From Hemerocallis citrina (taxonomy: Eukaryota > Streptophyta > Magnoliopsida > Asparagales > Asphodelaceae), in contig CM030361.1 in NCBI GenBank assembly GCA_017893485.1, positions 311,611,469-311,675,468 of the forward strand: a DNA stretch of 64,000 nucleotides, read 5' to 3'. The notes under the pieces were generated by a model. The model saw only the letters and a program-made list of their open reading frames with translations, made no database searches and was not told the origin of the DNA. The position numbers and the translations under genes were made by a program. Of this stretch, positions 1 through 9,939 are shown one piece after another. Positions within the stretch are counted from its first letter, which is position 1. Every line of letters starts with the position of its first letter.

Positions 1-2
1 CC

Positions 3-599
3 GTTCTCGTTCGGGAGGAAGAGGGATCACAGAAACCTGTGTACTACGTCAGCAAGGTCCTGCTCGATGCCGAGACCAGGTACTCTCGGATGGAGAACTC
101 CTCCGAGGGGCTATGGGTCGACGAGCTGCCGAGCGTTCTCTGGGCCCATCGAACGACAAAAAGAATCCCGACAGGGGAGTCACCCTTCAACTTAATGTAC
201 GGTGCTGAGGCCGTCATTCCCTTGGAAATAGGTATCCCCTCTCCCCGAATTATGGCTTATGACGAAGCAAGCAACTCCATGCAACTGCGAGCGGACTTGG
301 ACCTCATTGACGAGGTCAGGGAGAAATCATCCATCAGAAGGAACATTTACCAGCAAAGGATCGAGAGGTTCTATAACAAGAAGGTGCGCCCAACAAACAT
401 TGCTCTCGGAGATTTTGTCCTCCGGAAACTGGCGGTTTCCAATCCCGGCCAGAAAAGGAAGTTGGCACCAAACTGGGAGGGCCCTTATAAGGTTTCAGAG
501 GTCATACGACCGGGTACCTATCGCCTGATCGACACCAATGGCAAGCCTGTCAAGAGGCCCTGGAATGCGGAACACTTGATCAAGTTCTTAGGAGAATAG
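3..599 (+). pseudogene. Tat-lineage pol tail: RNase H stub joined to integrase C-terminus
   Basis: The frame is open from base 3 to the stop at 597-599. It begins with the motif that precedes RNase H in Ty3/gypsy pol (YYVSKVLLDAETRYSRME). At about base 95 it jumps straight into the integrase C-terminal half (ELPSVLWAHRTTKRIP, then the TYGAEAVIP-like segment and the WEGPYKV barrel). In the related element at 26145-35881 these two motifs are about 1.55 kb apart, with RNase H and the integrase core between them. An internal deletion therefore removed both, yet the reading frame stayed open across the join. No catalytic residue remains, so it cannot act as an enzyme. The rest of pol lies left of the window. 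Confidence 0.85.
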
Positions 600-780
600 C
601 CTCCATGTAAACGTAATTCTAAAGTCCTGTAAGCGGCTCGTTGGGCCTTGTCTTTTGTAAAGTCCTGTAAGCGGCACGTCGTGCCTAGACTTGTCTGTAA
701 CAAGCGTATATTATAAACACCAGCTTTCCTAGAAACAAGCTTATGACCCCAGTTCTTGTAAACAGATGGACCCCTCACAA

Positions 781-1340
781 AACTCGTCTCTCGGATGAAA
801 TCGCGAGCCCAAACACGCTTCTCTTACAAGCGTGGGTCTCGTCCCTCGGATGAAATCGCGAGCCCAAACACGCTTCTCTTACAAGCGTGGGTCTCGTCCC
901 TCGGATGAAATCGCGAGCCCAAACACGTCTCTCTTACAAGCGTCGGTCTCGTCCCTCGGATGAAATCGCGAGCCCAAACACGCTTCTCGTACAAGCGTCG
1001 GTCTCGTCCCTCGGATGAAATCGCGAGCCCAAACACGCTTCTCTTACAAGCGTGGGTCTCGTCCCTCGGATGAAATCGCGAGCCCAAACACGTCTCTCTT
1101 ACAAGCGTCGGTCTCGTCCCTCGGATGAAATCGCGAGCCCAAACACGCTTCTCGTACAAGCGTCGGTCTCGTCCCTCGGATGAAATCGCGAGCCCAAACA
1201 CGCTTCTCTCTTACAAGCATGGGTCTCGTCTCTCGGATGAAATCGCGAGCCCAAACACGCTTCTCTCTTACAAGCGTAGGTCTCGTCTCTCGGATGAAAT
1301 CGCGAGCCCAAACACGCTTCTCTTACAAGCGTGGGTCTCG
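781..1340. repeat. 55-bp tandem array (10 copies) in Tat 3' region
   Basis: The anchor cggatgaaatcgcgagccc starts at 792, 847, 902, 957, 1012, 1067, 1122, 1177, 1234 and 1291. The period is exactly 55 bp, changing to 57 bp in the last two steps through an extra tc. Variants (cgctt/cgtct, gtggg/gtcgg, ctcgt/cttac) cycle every third unit, so the middle of the array is a 165-bp higher-order repeat present twice. Because 55 is not a multiple of three, long open frames appear on both strands. They are by-products of the period, not genes. Confidence 0.95.
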
Positions 1341-1352
1341 CCTTTCCAAGAG

Positions 1353-2400
1353 AACATGTGCAGGAGCTCGGCTCCGACCCCGGGCAGGGCGGGAGTCCCC
1401 TCCGGGGGCTCCACGACCTAAGCGCTCGGCGGCGGGGCTACGCTACGCCTGCAATTGCCTTTCTCACCGTTGTGGGGGCTCGGCACCCGTCCCTCGCTCG
1501 GATGACCTCCTCGGAGGCCACCAGCCGAGACTCGAGGCGACATTCGCCAGCCACTCCCACACCGTCTCTCCACGAGAACATGTGCAGGAGCTCGGCTCCG
1601 ACCCCGGGCAGGGCGGGAGTCCCCTCCGGGGGCTCCACGACCTAAGCGCTCGGCGGCGGGGCTACGCTACGCCTGCAATTGCCTTTCTCACCGTTGTGGG
1701 GGCTCGGCACCCGTCCCTCGCTCGGATGACCTCCTCGGAGGCCACCAGCCGAGACTCGAGGCGACATTCGCCAGCCACTCCCACACCGTCTCTCCACGAG
1801 AACATGTGCAGGAGCTCGGCTCCGACCCCGGGCAGGGCGGGAGTCCCCTCCGGGGGCTCCACGACCTAAGCGCTCGGCGGCGGGGCTACGCTACGCCTGC
1901 AATTGCCTTTCTCACCGTTGTGGGGGCTCGGCACCCGTCCCTCGCTCGGATGACCTCCTCGGAGGCCACCAGCCGAGACTCGAGGCGACATTCGCCAGCC
2001 ACTCCCACACCGTCTCTCCACGAGAACAAGCACAGCATCTCGGCTCCGACCCCGAGTAGGGCGGGTGTCTCCTCCGGGGGCACCTCGACCTAAAACGCTC
2101 GGCGGCAGGGCTACTACGCGTGCAATTGCCTTTCTCACCGTTGTGGGGGCTCGGCACCCGTCCCTCGCTCGGATGACCTCCTCGGAGGCCACCAGCCGAG
2201 ACTCGAGGCGACATTCGCCAGCCACTCCCACACCGTCTCTCCACGAGAACAAGCGCAGCATCTCGGCTCCGACCCCGAGTAGGGCGGGTGTCTCCTCCGG
2301 GGGCACCTCGACCTAAAACGCTCGGCGGCAGGGCTACTACGCCTGCAGTTGTCTTTCCCACCGTTATGAGGGCTCGGCGCCCGTCCCTAGGGCCTCATCT
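1353..2400. repeat. 224-bp tandem array (about 4.7 copies)
   Basis: Unit starts fall at 1353, 1577, 1801, 2025 and 2248, giving a 224-bp period with a single 223-bp step, and the array ends in a partial copy near 2400. The first three units start aacatgtgcagg. The last two start aacaagc and share several variants (gagtagggcgggtgtct), so two subtypes amplified separately. The unit is GC-rich and contains cctcgctcggatgacctcc, related to the ctcggatga core of the 55-bp arrays. It lies between the first array and the end of the antisense gene. Confidence 0.95.
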
Positions 2401-2608
2401 ATCACGCCCGGGAGTGTGAAACGGTGGATGGCGAAACGTCACCATTAATAATGCCTGAGAAGGCAAAACTTCGCTATTATTGACAGTCACACCCACTACA
2501 CTCGGCACCCAAGGCAATCAGGGCTCCGAAGAACAAACGATCTTATTCATTACTCATCGCTTACAACTCAATGAATGAAAACGCAAATACAATGAACTCT
2601 CAACTCAC

Positions 2609-3028
2609 TCACTCAGCCGGGAACTCGAATTCAGGGCTCCTGTGACGCTCGGCTATCCCAACCAAGGAAGACGTACCCGCCACCGAGCTCTCCGCATCAT
2701 CCGGCTGTGTCACAACCAGCGAAGGAGGCGTCAACCTCCCCGGAGTAGAGTTACTTGCCTCTTCAACAAGACCGGCACCGAGTATGAGCTTCAACTGGCG
2801 AATCTCCAATTCTTTCTCTATAACGGCCTCGCGAAGAGAAGATTCGGAGGCAGACCGCCCGCTAGACGTATCCGAGACCGCCCAGTCCTTCTCAATGACC
2901 CACCAGTCCCGGTCGGCTACAATCTTTCTCAAACGAGCCACCTCTAGACCGAGCTCTCTAGACTTGTCCAAAAAGTAATTCTTGGCAGCCTCTCGGTCCC
3001 GAGCCAACTTCCGTTGGCGAGCTAGCCT
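2609..3028 (-). CDS. Antisense coiled-coil ORF in Tat 3' region (possible terminal exon)
   Basis: An open frame of about 139 codons ends at the stop at 2609. It opens directly after a TAG preceded by a pyrimidine-rich tract (tattttctttttgatag), which reads as a splice acceptor rather than a start. The next ATG is far inside. The predicted peptide begins with basic and heptad-like sequence (LARQRKLARDREAAKNYF, then VARLRKIVADRD), followed by a Ser/Thr/Pro-rich tail. It lies 157 bp downstream of the stop of the larger antisense gene and may be an alternative last exon or a remnant of a longer gene. I see no clear donor joining the two. No known function. Confidence 0.4.
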   Translation of the reverse strand, partial: RLARQRKLARDREAAKNYFLDKSRELGLEVARLRKIVADRDWWVIEKDWAVSDTSSGRSASESSLREAVIEKELEIRQLKLILGAGLVEEASNSTPGRLTPPSLVVTQPDDAESSVAGTSSLVGIAERHRSPEFEFPAE

Positions 3029-3184
3029 CTATCAAAAAGAAAATACAAGAATCACAAAATGCAAGTGTTGTAGAGTCGGCCCAAAAAATTCTATATTTCA
3101 TTTCATCTCAAAAAGATACAAAATTTGCGGTGGCCAGTCCGCCGAGGGCATTTACAAAAGGGGGAAAAATAAAAACAAAAACAT

Positions 3185-5529
3185 CTAGTCTTGAGGGTCG
3201 AGGTGCACCTCTTCTTCGTGGTGGCCGCCGTCGTCACCATCACCCCCCGGGGTCGGAGGCAAGTCTGGCTTCCACCCGAAGCCGAGGTGGTCAACATTGC
3301 ACTCCGGATAGATGTACTTGAAATGAGACTTGGCTTGCTCGTAAGCCTCGTCTTGCGCCGTCATAAGCGTATCCCCCAAGGTCGCCTCCAAGTCCGCCAG
3401 GGCCTTCTTCGCCTTCTCCTTCTCTGCCGTCTCGGCCGCGATCTTCTTCAGCAGGTCCTCTCGGTCCTGCTTGTGGATCTTGTCCAGAGACTCTATCTGC
3501 GCCTCGTGCACCACCACCATGTCCCGAGCCTCCTTGAAGTCCTCCGTCGCCTTGGTCAATTCTCGAAGGAACTTCTCCTTCTGCTTCCGCTCGTAAGTTA
3601 TCTCCTTCTCCAGACACTTGTGGAAGTGCTGGCCGTGGAGCATCGACTGTCGAGAAAAATCACTTAGAAAAACATTTACAAGTCTACAAGCCTATTAACC
3701 GGGTGGGCTTCGGAGGACTTACCGAGAGGTTGGCTTGGGCCCAGCGCATGTAGGCCTGATCGGCCGTCTGCGCTGCCAAGGCCATTCCGTCCCGATCGGT
3801 GATGGCCTTCGAGACGAACTCCATCGATACGGGTCCGTCGAGGATGGAGTCGCCCTTCAAGATCGACCAATCAGGGGCGAAGGGCATCGTCGCCATCCTT
3901 CCCACCAACTCCGCCGCACTCGGACGTACGGGGGGAAGCTGCTGTGCCGGGGCTTCAACTGTTTTCCCCGACCCTCCCGCTGGGTCTCTAGCCGATCGCG
4001 AAGAATGGTGGTGCTTCTTCTGCTTCTTCGGTAAAGGCTGTTCCTCGGGCACCGGGGGAGGCACGGTGGAAGGCCCTCCTGCTTGCGAAGGCTGACCAGG
4101 AGTCTTCCGCTTCTCGGCAGCGAGGCGTTCCTGCTCTTCTTTCTTCTTCTTCTCTTGTCTCGCCTTCTCCGCGGCGGCGAGTAGTATCTGCTTGGCATGG
4201 GCCTGTTGTGTCGTCATTTCTACAACAAGACAGAAAAGGAAGGCTAAACGTTAACACGAAGGCAGAAAGATGAAAAAATGAGGAAAGAAACATACTAGGG
4301 TCGGCGGGACTCAGTCCGGCCCTCGCTAGGTGAACCTCGGTCACCCGGCGCCACGCGATGCTGTCTCCCCTGAGTAAATGATCGACCCTCCCCCACTCTT
4401 GGGCGGTTAACTCATTTCTCCTTGGGGGCTTACGCTTCGGCTTCACGAAATTCCACTGAGTCGGGATGTCCCATTCCCCTTCAGTCTTCACAACGAAATA
4501 CTTATCTCTCCAATTCTTGATCGAGTCCGGGTGGCCATGCACCACTTTCTTGTTCGGCCTCGGCGTAAAGAAGAACACGCCCTCGATATCCCCAAGCGAA
4601 CCAATGCTGAAGATTGCGCGGAAGTATGAAAGCTTCGGCCGCACCCCTTTCTCTAGGCACTTCAGGATGAAGCAGATGAGATGCTTCCAAGAATTGGGGC
4701 CATACTGCATGGGGGACAGCTCGGCCCAGTTCAAAACTATCTTCACGAAGGGGTGCAGGGGGAACCTCAGCCCCGAAATGAAAGCTTGCTCCGGAAATAA
4801 GCAGTAACCCGGAGCCAACACTGTCGTGGGTCGAATACCCGGGCTCGGTAGCAGGAGCTCGTACTCCCTCGGGATGTAGTAAGCAGCCCTGATGATATTC
4901 AGATACTCCGGTCTCAAGACGCTGGGGGTACTGTCCGCCCGAATCTTCGTCCTTGTGTTTTCTCCAGGCACAGGAGGGATCGGCTGGATGTCCTTCACAT
5001 CATCAGGATACATCCTTATAGACACAGGATTCCGGAAGGTCACAGGCGGAACATCGAGGCCCGTCCTCGGCGCGTCCTCGTCAGACGTTGAAGGACTTTG
5101 AAGCATGGCGAGGACTATCTTCTTCCGACGTGGCCGGGGCTTGCGCTCGGGCGACGGTGTCGACAAAGGGGGCAACGGAGGCAGATCTTCTCCGAGGCCG
5201 GCCCCCGGCGCACCAACGCCCTCCGCTTCCTCACTCTCCGTGTCGCCCTGCTCTCCTTCATCCTCCTCACCATCACCAACATCCGACTCCTCGTCCGACT
5301 CCTCGTCTTCATCCTCACTATCCTCGTCCGCACCACCCTCTACCATCGGTTCCTTCCCTGGCCTCCGAACACTCAACGGTTGCACGATTAGAGCTACGTC
5401 ACTATCACCTTCGGAGAGGACCTCCTCTTTAACCTGGTACTTGCCCAGAGACGATGACGTTTCCAAATCTGACTCCATCTCCGAGTGACCAGACGTAGTA
5501 GCCCCGGAACCAGACTGAGTACGCGACAT
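3185..5529 (-). CDS. Antisense three-exon gene of Tat element (Transposase_28-like, 730 aa)
   Basis: Exon 1 is 5529-4296, exon 2 is 4219-3723 and exon 3 is 3646-3185. The introns have GTATGT..TTGTAG and GTAAGT..CGACAG borders, and the three exons join in frame (1234+497+462 nt, 730 codons plus stop). Residues about 60-110 are very acidic (runs of D, E and S), followed by a Pro-rich and basic patch. About residues 200-380 resemble the plant domain called 'putative gypsy type transposon' (Transposase_28), with GLRFPLHPFVKIVLNW and the following PNSWKHLICFI as the strongest landmarks. Exon 2 is Lys/Glu-rich with a KKQKKHHH patch, and exon 3 is a long coiled coil with an acidic tail. I see no stop or frameshift, unlike the pol genes in this window. 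The role of this family is unknown. Confidence 0.7.
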
Positions 5530-5911
5530 TCAGAAAAAGAAGGAGAATTACTAACCTGATTCTTTGGAAGTTACGCTTCCCCGCAAAGAATCCGCCAACA
5601 GCGATCGAAATGCCTGCGCTAAAACTGGAAAATTGGGAATTATGAAACGATAAAGTGAAAAGAAATGAGGGGGGGGTGGGGGTTTTAAAGTAGACAGCGA
5701 CTCCTCGATTTCCGCAAATGAGCATCTAGCCGTTAGATCTAATCTGACAAGATCAAGCGGCTAAAACAAACGTTGAAATTTGCGCCATCACGTCAGCAGA
5801 AAGGGTGAAATTCCAATACTGCCCCTCCCTACTTGCCCGGCAGGAATAACCTCCTAGCATAAAGTGTGAAGTTGCAGCCAGTCAGAGATCTCGGAGGGAG
5901 TCTAGTGCGAA
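5530..5911. other. Upstream region of the antisense gene
   Basis: This 380-bp stretch lies between the start of the minus-strand gene and the next tandem array. It would hold that gene's promoter and 5' leader. I see a G-run (gggggggtggggg, 5669-5681) but no convincing TATA box on the minus strand and no ORF. Confidence 0.4.
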
Positions 5912-7439
5912 GTCGAGCCAAGCCACATTCTCCTTCAACGGGTGGGGCTCGACGCTCGGGTGAAAGCTCGAGCCAAGCTACCTTCTCCTTCAAGGGGTGG
6001 GGCTCGACGCTCGGATGAAAGCTCGAGCCAAGCTACTTCCTCCTCTCACAGGTGGGGCTCGACGTTCGGATGGAAGCTCGAGCCAAGCTACCTTCTCCTT
6101 CAAGGGGTGGGGCTCGACGCTCGGATGGAAACTCGAGCCAAGCTACTTTCCCTCTCACAGGGTGGGCTCGACGTTCGGATGGAAACTCGAGCCAAGCTAC
6201 CTTCTCCTTCAAGGGGTGGGGCTCGACGCTCGGATGAAAACTCGAGCCAAGCTACCTTCTCCTTCAAGGGGTGGGGCTCGACGCTCGGATGAAAGCTCGA
6301 GCCAAGCTACCTTCTCCTTCAAGGGGTGGGGCTCGACGCTCGGATGAAAGCTCGAGCCAAGCTACTTCCTCCTCTCACAGGTGGGGCTCGACGCTCGGAT
6401 GAAAGCTCGAACCAAGCTACTTCCTCCTCTCACAGGTGGGGCTCGACGTTCGGATGGAAGCTCGAGCCAAGCTACCTTCTCCTTCAACAGGTGGGGCTCG
6501 ACGCTCGGATGAAAGCTCGAGCCAAGCTACCTTCTCCTTCAAGGGGTGGGGCTCGACGCTCGGATGGAAACTCGAGCCAAGCTACTTTCCCTCTCACAGG
6601 TGGGGCTCGACGTTCGGATGGAAGCTCGAGCCAAGCTACCTTCGCCTTCAAGGGGTGGGGCTCGACGCTCGGATGGAAACTCGAGCCAAGCTACTTTCCC
6701 TCTCACAGGGTGGGCTCGACGTTCGGATGGAAACTCGAGCCAAGCTACCTTCTCCTTCAAGGGGTGGGGCTCGACGCTCGGATGAAAACTCGAGCCAAGC
6801 TACCTTCTCCTTCAAGGGGTGGGGCTCGACGCTCGGATGAAAGCTCGAGCCAAGCTACCTTCTCCTTCAAGGGGTGGGGCTCGACGCTCGGATGAAAGCT
6901 CGAGCCAAGCTACTTCCTCCTCTCACAGGTAGGGCTCGACGCTCGGATGAAAGCTCGACCCAAGCTACTTCCTCCTCTCACAGGTGGGGCTCGACGGTCG
7001 GATGGAAGCTCGAGCCAAGCTACCTTCTCCTTCAACAGGTGGGGCTCGACGCTCGGATGAAAGCTCGAGCCAAGCTACCTTCTCCTTCAAGGGGTGGGGC
7101 TCGACGCTCGGATGGAAACTCGAGCCAAGCTACTTTCCCTCCCACAGGTGGGGCTCGACGTTCGGATGGAAGCTCGAGCCAAGCAACCTTCTCCTTCAAC
7201 GGGTGGGGCTCGACGCTCGGATGAAAGCTCGAGCCAAGCTACCTTCTCCTTCAACGGGTGGGGCTCGACGCTCGGATGAAAGCTCGAGCCAAGCTACCTT
7301 CTCCTTCAAGGGGTGGGGCTCGACGCTCGGATGGAAACTCGAGCCAAGCTACTTTCCCTCTCACAGGGTGGGCTCGACGTTCGGATGGAAACTCGAGCCA
7401 AGCTACCTTCTCCTTCAAAGGGTGGGGCTCGATGCTCGG
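5912..7439. repeat. 55-bp tandem array, second family (about 27 copies)
   Basis: The unit is roughly gtggggctcgacgctcgg, then atgaaagctcgagccaagct, then accttctccttcaagg; copies begin at 5942, 5997, 6052 and so on. The period is 55 bp with occasional 54-bp units where cacaggtgggg becomes cacagggtggg. A longer pattern of unit variants recurs at about 548-bp spacing (compare 6326 onward with 6874 onward), so roughly ten units were amplified as a block. Long open frames on both strands are artefacts of the period. Confidence 0.95.
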
Positions 7440-8560
7440 ATGAGAATTCGAGCCAAGCCACATCTCCTCCAACATGTGGGGCTCGACGCTCGGATAGGAA
7501 CTCGAGCCAAGCCACCTCTCTCAACAGGTGGGGCTCTTGGCCTCGTCCGCCGATCCTCTTGGTCCCGTCCGCCGACCCTATTGGGCTCGTCCGTCGACCC
7601 CATTGGTCTCGTCCACCGACCCTCTTGGTCTCGTCCACCGACCCTATTTGCCTCGTCCACCGACCCCCTGAACTCGAGCCAGGCTACCTCGGCTCTCAAT
7701 ACGGGTTCGACGTTCGGATGAGAAGTCGAGCCAAGCCACATCTCCTTCAACATGTGGTGCTCGACGCTCGGATGGGAACTCGAGCCAAGCCACCTCTCTC
7801 AACAGGTGGGGCTCTTGGTCTCGACCGCCGACCCTCTTGGCCTCGTCCGCCGACCCTATGGGTCTCGTCCGTCGACCCCATTGGTCTCATCCACCGACCC
7901 TCTTGGTCCCGTCCACCGACCCTGTTTGCCTCGTTCGCCGACCCCCTGAACTCGAGCCAGGCTACCTCAGCTCTCAATACGGGTTCGACGTACGGGTGAG
8001 AATTCGAGCCAAGCCACATCTCCTTCAACATGTGGGGCTCGACGCTCGGATGGGAACTCGAGCCAAGCCACCTCTTTTAACAGGTGGGGCTCTTGGTCTC
8101 GTCCGCCGACCCTCTTGGTCTCGCCCGCCGATCCTATTGGTCTCGTCCGCCGAACCTCTTGGTCTCATCCGTCGACCCTCTTGGTCTCGTCCACCGACCC
8201 TTTTTGCCTCGTCCACCGACCCCCTGAACTCGAGCCAGGCTACCTCAGCTCTCAATACGGGTTCGACGTACGGGTGAGAATTCGAGCCAAGCCACATCTC
8301 CTTCAACATGTGGGGCTCGACGCTCGGATGGGAACTCGAGCCAAGCCACCTCGTTTAACAGGTGGGGCTCTTGGTCTCGTCCGCCGACCCTCTTGGTCTC
8401 GCCCGCCGACCCTATTGGTCTCGTCCACCGACCCTTTTTGCCTCGTCCACCGACCCTATTTGCCTCGTCCACCGACCCTATTTGCCTCATCCGCCGACCC
8501 CCTGAACTCGAGCCAGACTACCCCAGCTCTCAATACGGATTCGGCGTTCGGATGAGAATT
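7440..8560. repeat. 278-bp tandem array built partly from a 21-bp minisatellite
   Basis: The anchor catgtgg(g/t)gctcgac recurs at 7473, 7751, 8029 and 8307, exactly 278 bp apart. Each unit has two gagccaagccac blocks derived from the 55-bp array, then five to seven copies of a 21-bp motif (ttggtctcgtccgccgaccct), then a ctgaactcgagccaggctac block. The number and sequence of 21-bp motifs vary between units. This is a second-order repeat that grew out of the neighbouring 55-bp family. Confidence 0.93.
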
Positions 8561-9343
8561 CGAGCCGCACCACTGCCTCCTTTCGCAGGTCGAGCTCGAC
8601 GCTCGGATAGGGATTCGAGCCATACTACCTCCTCCTTTCCCAGTACGAGCTCGGCGCTCGGATCAGAGTTCGAGTCTCATCCGTCCACTCTCCGAACTGG
8701 CCAGACGCTCGGATGACCGACCACAAGACCTCGGACGCCGTCCCCACAAAATGGCTTGGACGACCCCCCGCTCTTCCAACCAGCGAGGCAGTCGTCCGCC
8801 GATCCTCTTGGTCTCGTCCGCCGAGCCTTCCGGTCTCGTCCGCCGACCCCCCTGAGCTCAAGCCTGGCTGCCTCACCTCTCAATGCGGGCTCGGCGCTCG
8901 GATCGAAATCCGAATCAAACCCCTCTCCTCACTCTCTTAAAACTAGCCAAGACACTCGTCCAGCCGACCTCGCGACCTCATGCAAAGACGAACCCCATCG
9001 AGCGGCCTGGACGACCTCTCGCTCTTCCAACTAGCGAGTCGGTCTCCGACCCCTGGAGGGTTCGTCCACCGACCCGTATGGGTTCGTCCGCCGACCCGAA
9101 GGATCGTCTGCCGACCCGAACTCGGCCACCGACCTAGTGAGCTCGGCATTCATACTACCGACTATCCCCTCCTAAGAACTTCACCCCACGCACATCCAAA
9201 CGAGGAGTCCATTCCTCCTGCCCCTGGCCCTCTTCGGGGAACAACAGACCCTACTTCTTACCCTGACGTCTGCCCTTCCCCCGAGGACCAGGAATCACCC
9301 CCGCACTGCTGGATCACCCAACCCTGCGGGAGTGAGGGGCTTG
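8561..9343 (+). other. Degenerate array remnants and polypurine stretch before the 3' LTR
   Basis: Scattered copies of gctcggcgctcggat and of the cgtccgccgaccc motif decay toward the right, with no clean period. The last bases before the LTR (gcgggagtgaggggcttg, about 9326-9343) are purine-rich and placed where a Ty3/gypsy polypurine tract should be. No gene is seen. Confidence 0.6.
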
Positions 9344-9928
9344 TGATATGGGTCAGGAATAAAGCGTGGCTCACCCTGAGCCACCAGATCTCCTCAGGAT
9401 ACGCGTCCTTCCTGATCCTCCAGATCAGCCACGTCAGCACCGGAAAACCGCCCGGAGATCTGCCACGTCAGCCCGGAAACCACTTCGGCGCCTGCCACGT
9501 CAGCCCTATACCGCCCGACTTTCCACCGCTTCAGCCAATCGGGCAACCGGGTCCGGCCCAGCCCCAAACGGGTCTAGACCCGATTGGAAACTCCTATAAA
9601 TACCAGGCCCTCTCCTTTCTTAAGGGGTAATCAATCTTTTCTCCTCTAAACCCTAGTTACTGTTGCTCTTATCTTAAAGTAACTGACTAGATCGTCGGAG
9701 GGTCTGCCACCGGGACCAACCCCGGTGTTTCGAGACCGTCTGCAGGTACACCAGACCTCGGATCCGAGCCACCTGATCCGAGCCCAGACATCCACCTCAC
9801 TCCAGCCTGTCGCAGGTACCGCTCGGACAGCCGAGGGTCGCCTCTGAAGAAGCTTTCTCCTTCAATACAAATCGAGTAAGAACTCACACCTGGTGCATCC
9901 ACACGTCTCCCAGAAACAAACCGCATCA
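9344..9928 (+). mobile_element. 3' LTR of the Tat element
   Basis: It starts TGATATGG and ends CCGCATCA, 585 bp. A TATAAATA box lies at 9595-9602, followed by cctctcc and aaccctagttactgttgc, the same order seen in the LTRs at 15463, 26145 and 35385. It shares the U5 block gatcgtcggagggtctg with those LTRs. It is closer to the minus-strand solo LTR at 46754-47546 (shared gccacgtcag boxes, here near 9427-9510, and the CTCCCAGAAACAAACCGCAT terminus). Confidence 0.85.
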
Positions 9929-9939
9929 GTGCTAATTTT

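Larger units (their letters stand above)
1..9928 (+). mobile_element. Tat-lineage Ty3/gypsy retrotransposon, 3' part
   Basis: The order is pol tail, tandem arrays, an antisense gene, further tandem arrays, a purine-rich stretch and a 3' LTR. Tat elements (Ogre, Retand, Grande) are known for a long region between pol and the 3' LTR that carries extra sense or antisense ORFs and hypervariable tandem repeats, and this matches. The 5' LTR and most of gag-pol lie outside the window, so the target-site duplication cannot be closed. The five bases after the LTR are GTGCT. The pol tail is deleted, so the element depends on others or is dead. Confidence 0.8.

Noticed and set aside
824..1201. Long open frames on both strands in the 55-bp and 224-bp arrays (also 1180-1869, 1912-2361, 5942-7721, 7306-8555)
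   Set aside because: They arise because stop-free tandem units are read in rotating frames. Codon content simply mirrors the repeat and there are no independent coding signs.
781..1340. CRISPR-like array
   Set aside because: Whole 55-bp units repeat with no unique spacers, the context is a plant retrotransposon, and there are no cas genes.
3191..3667. Plus-strand ORF opposite exon 3 of the antisense gene
   Set aside because: It is a mirror of the coiled-coil exon on the other strand. The minus strand has matching splice sites and the domain content.
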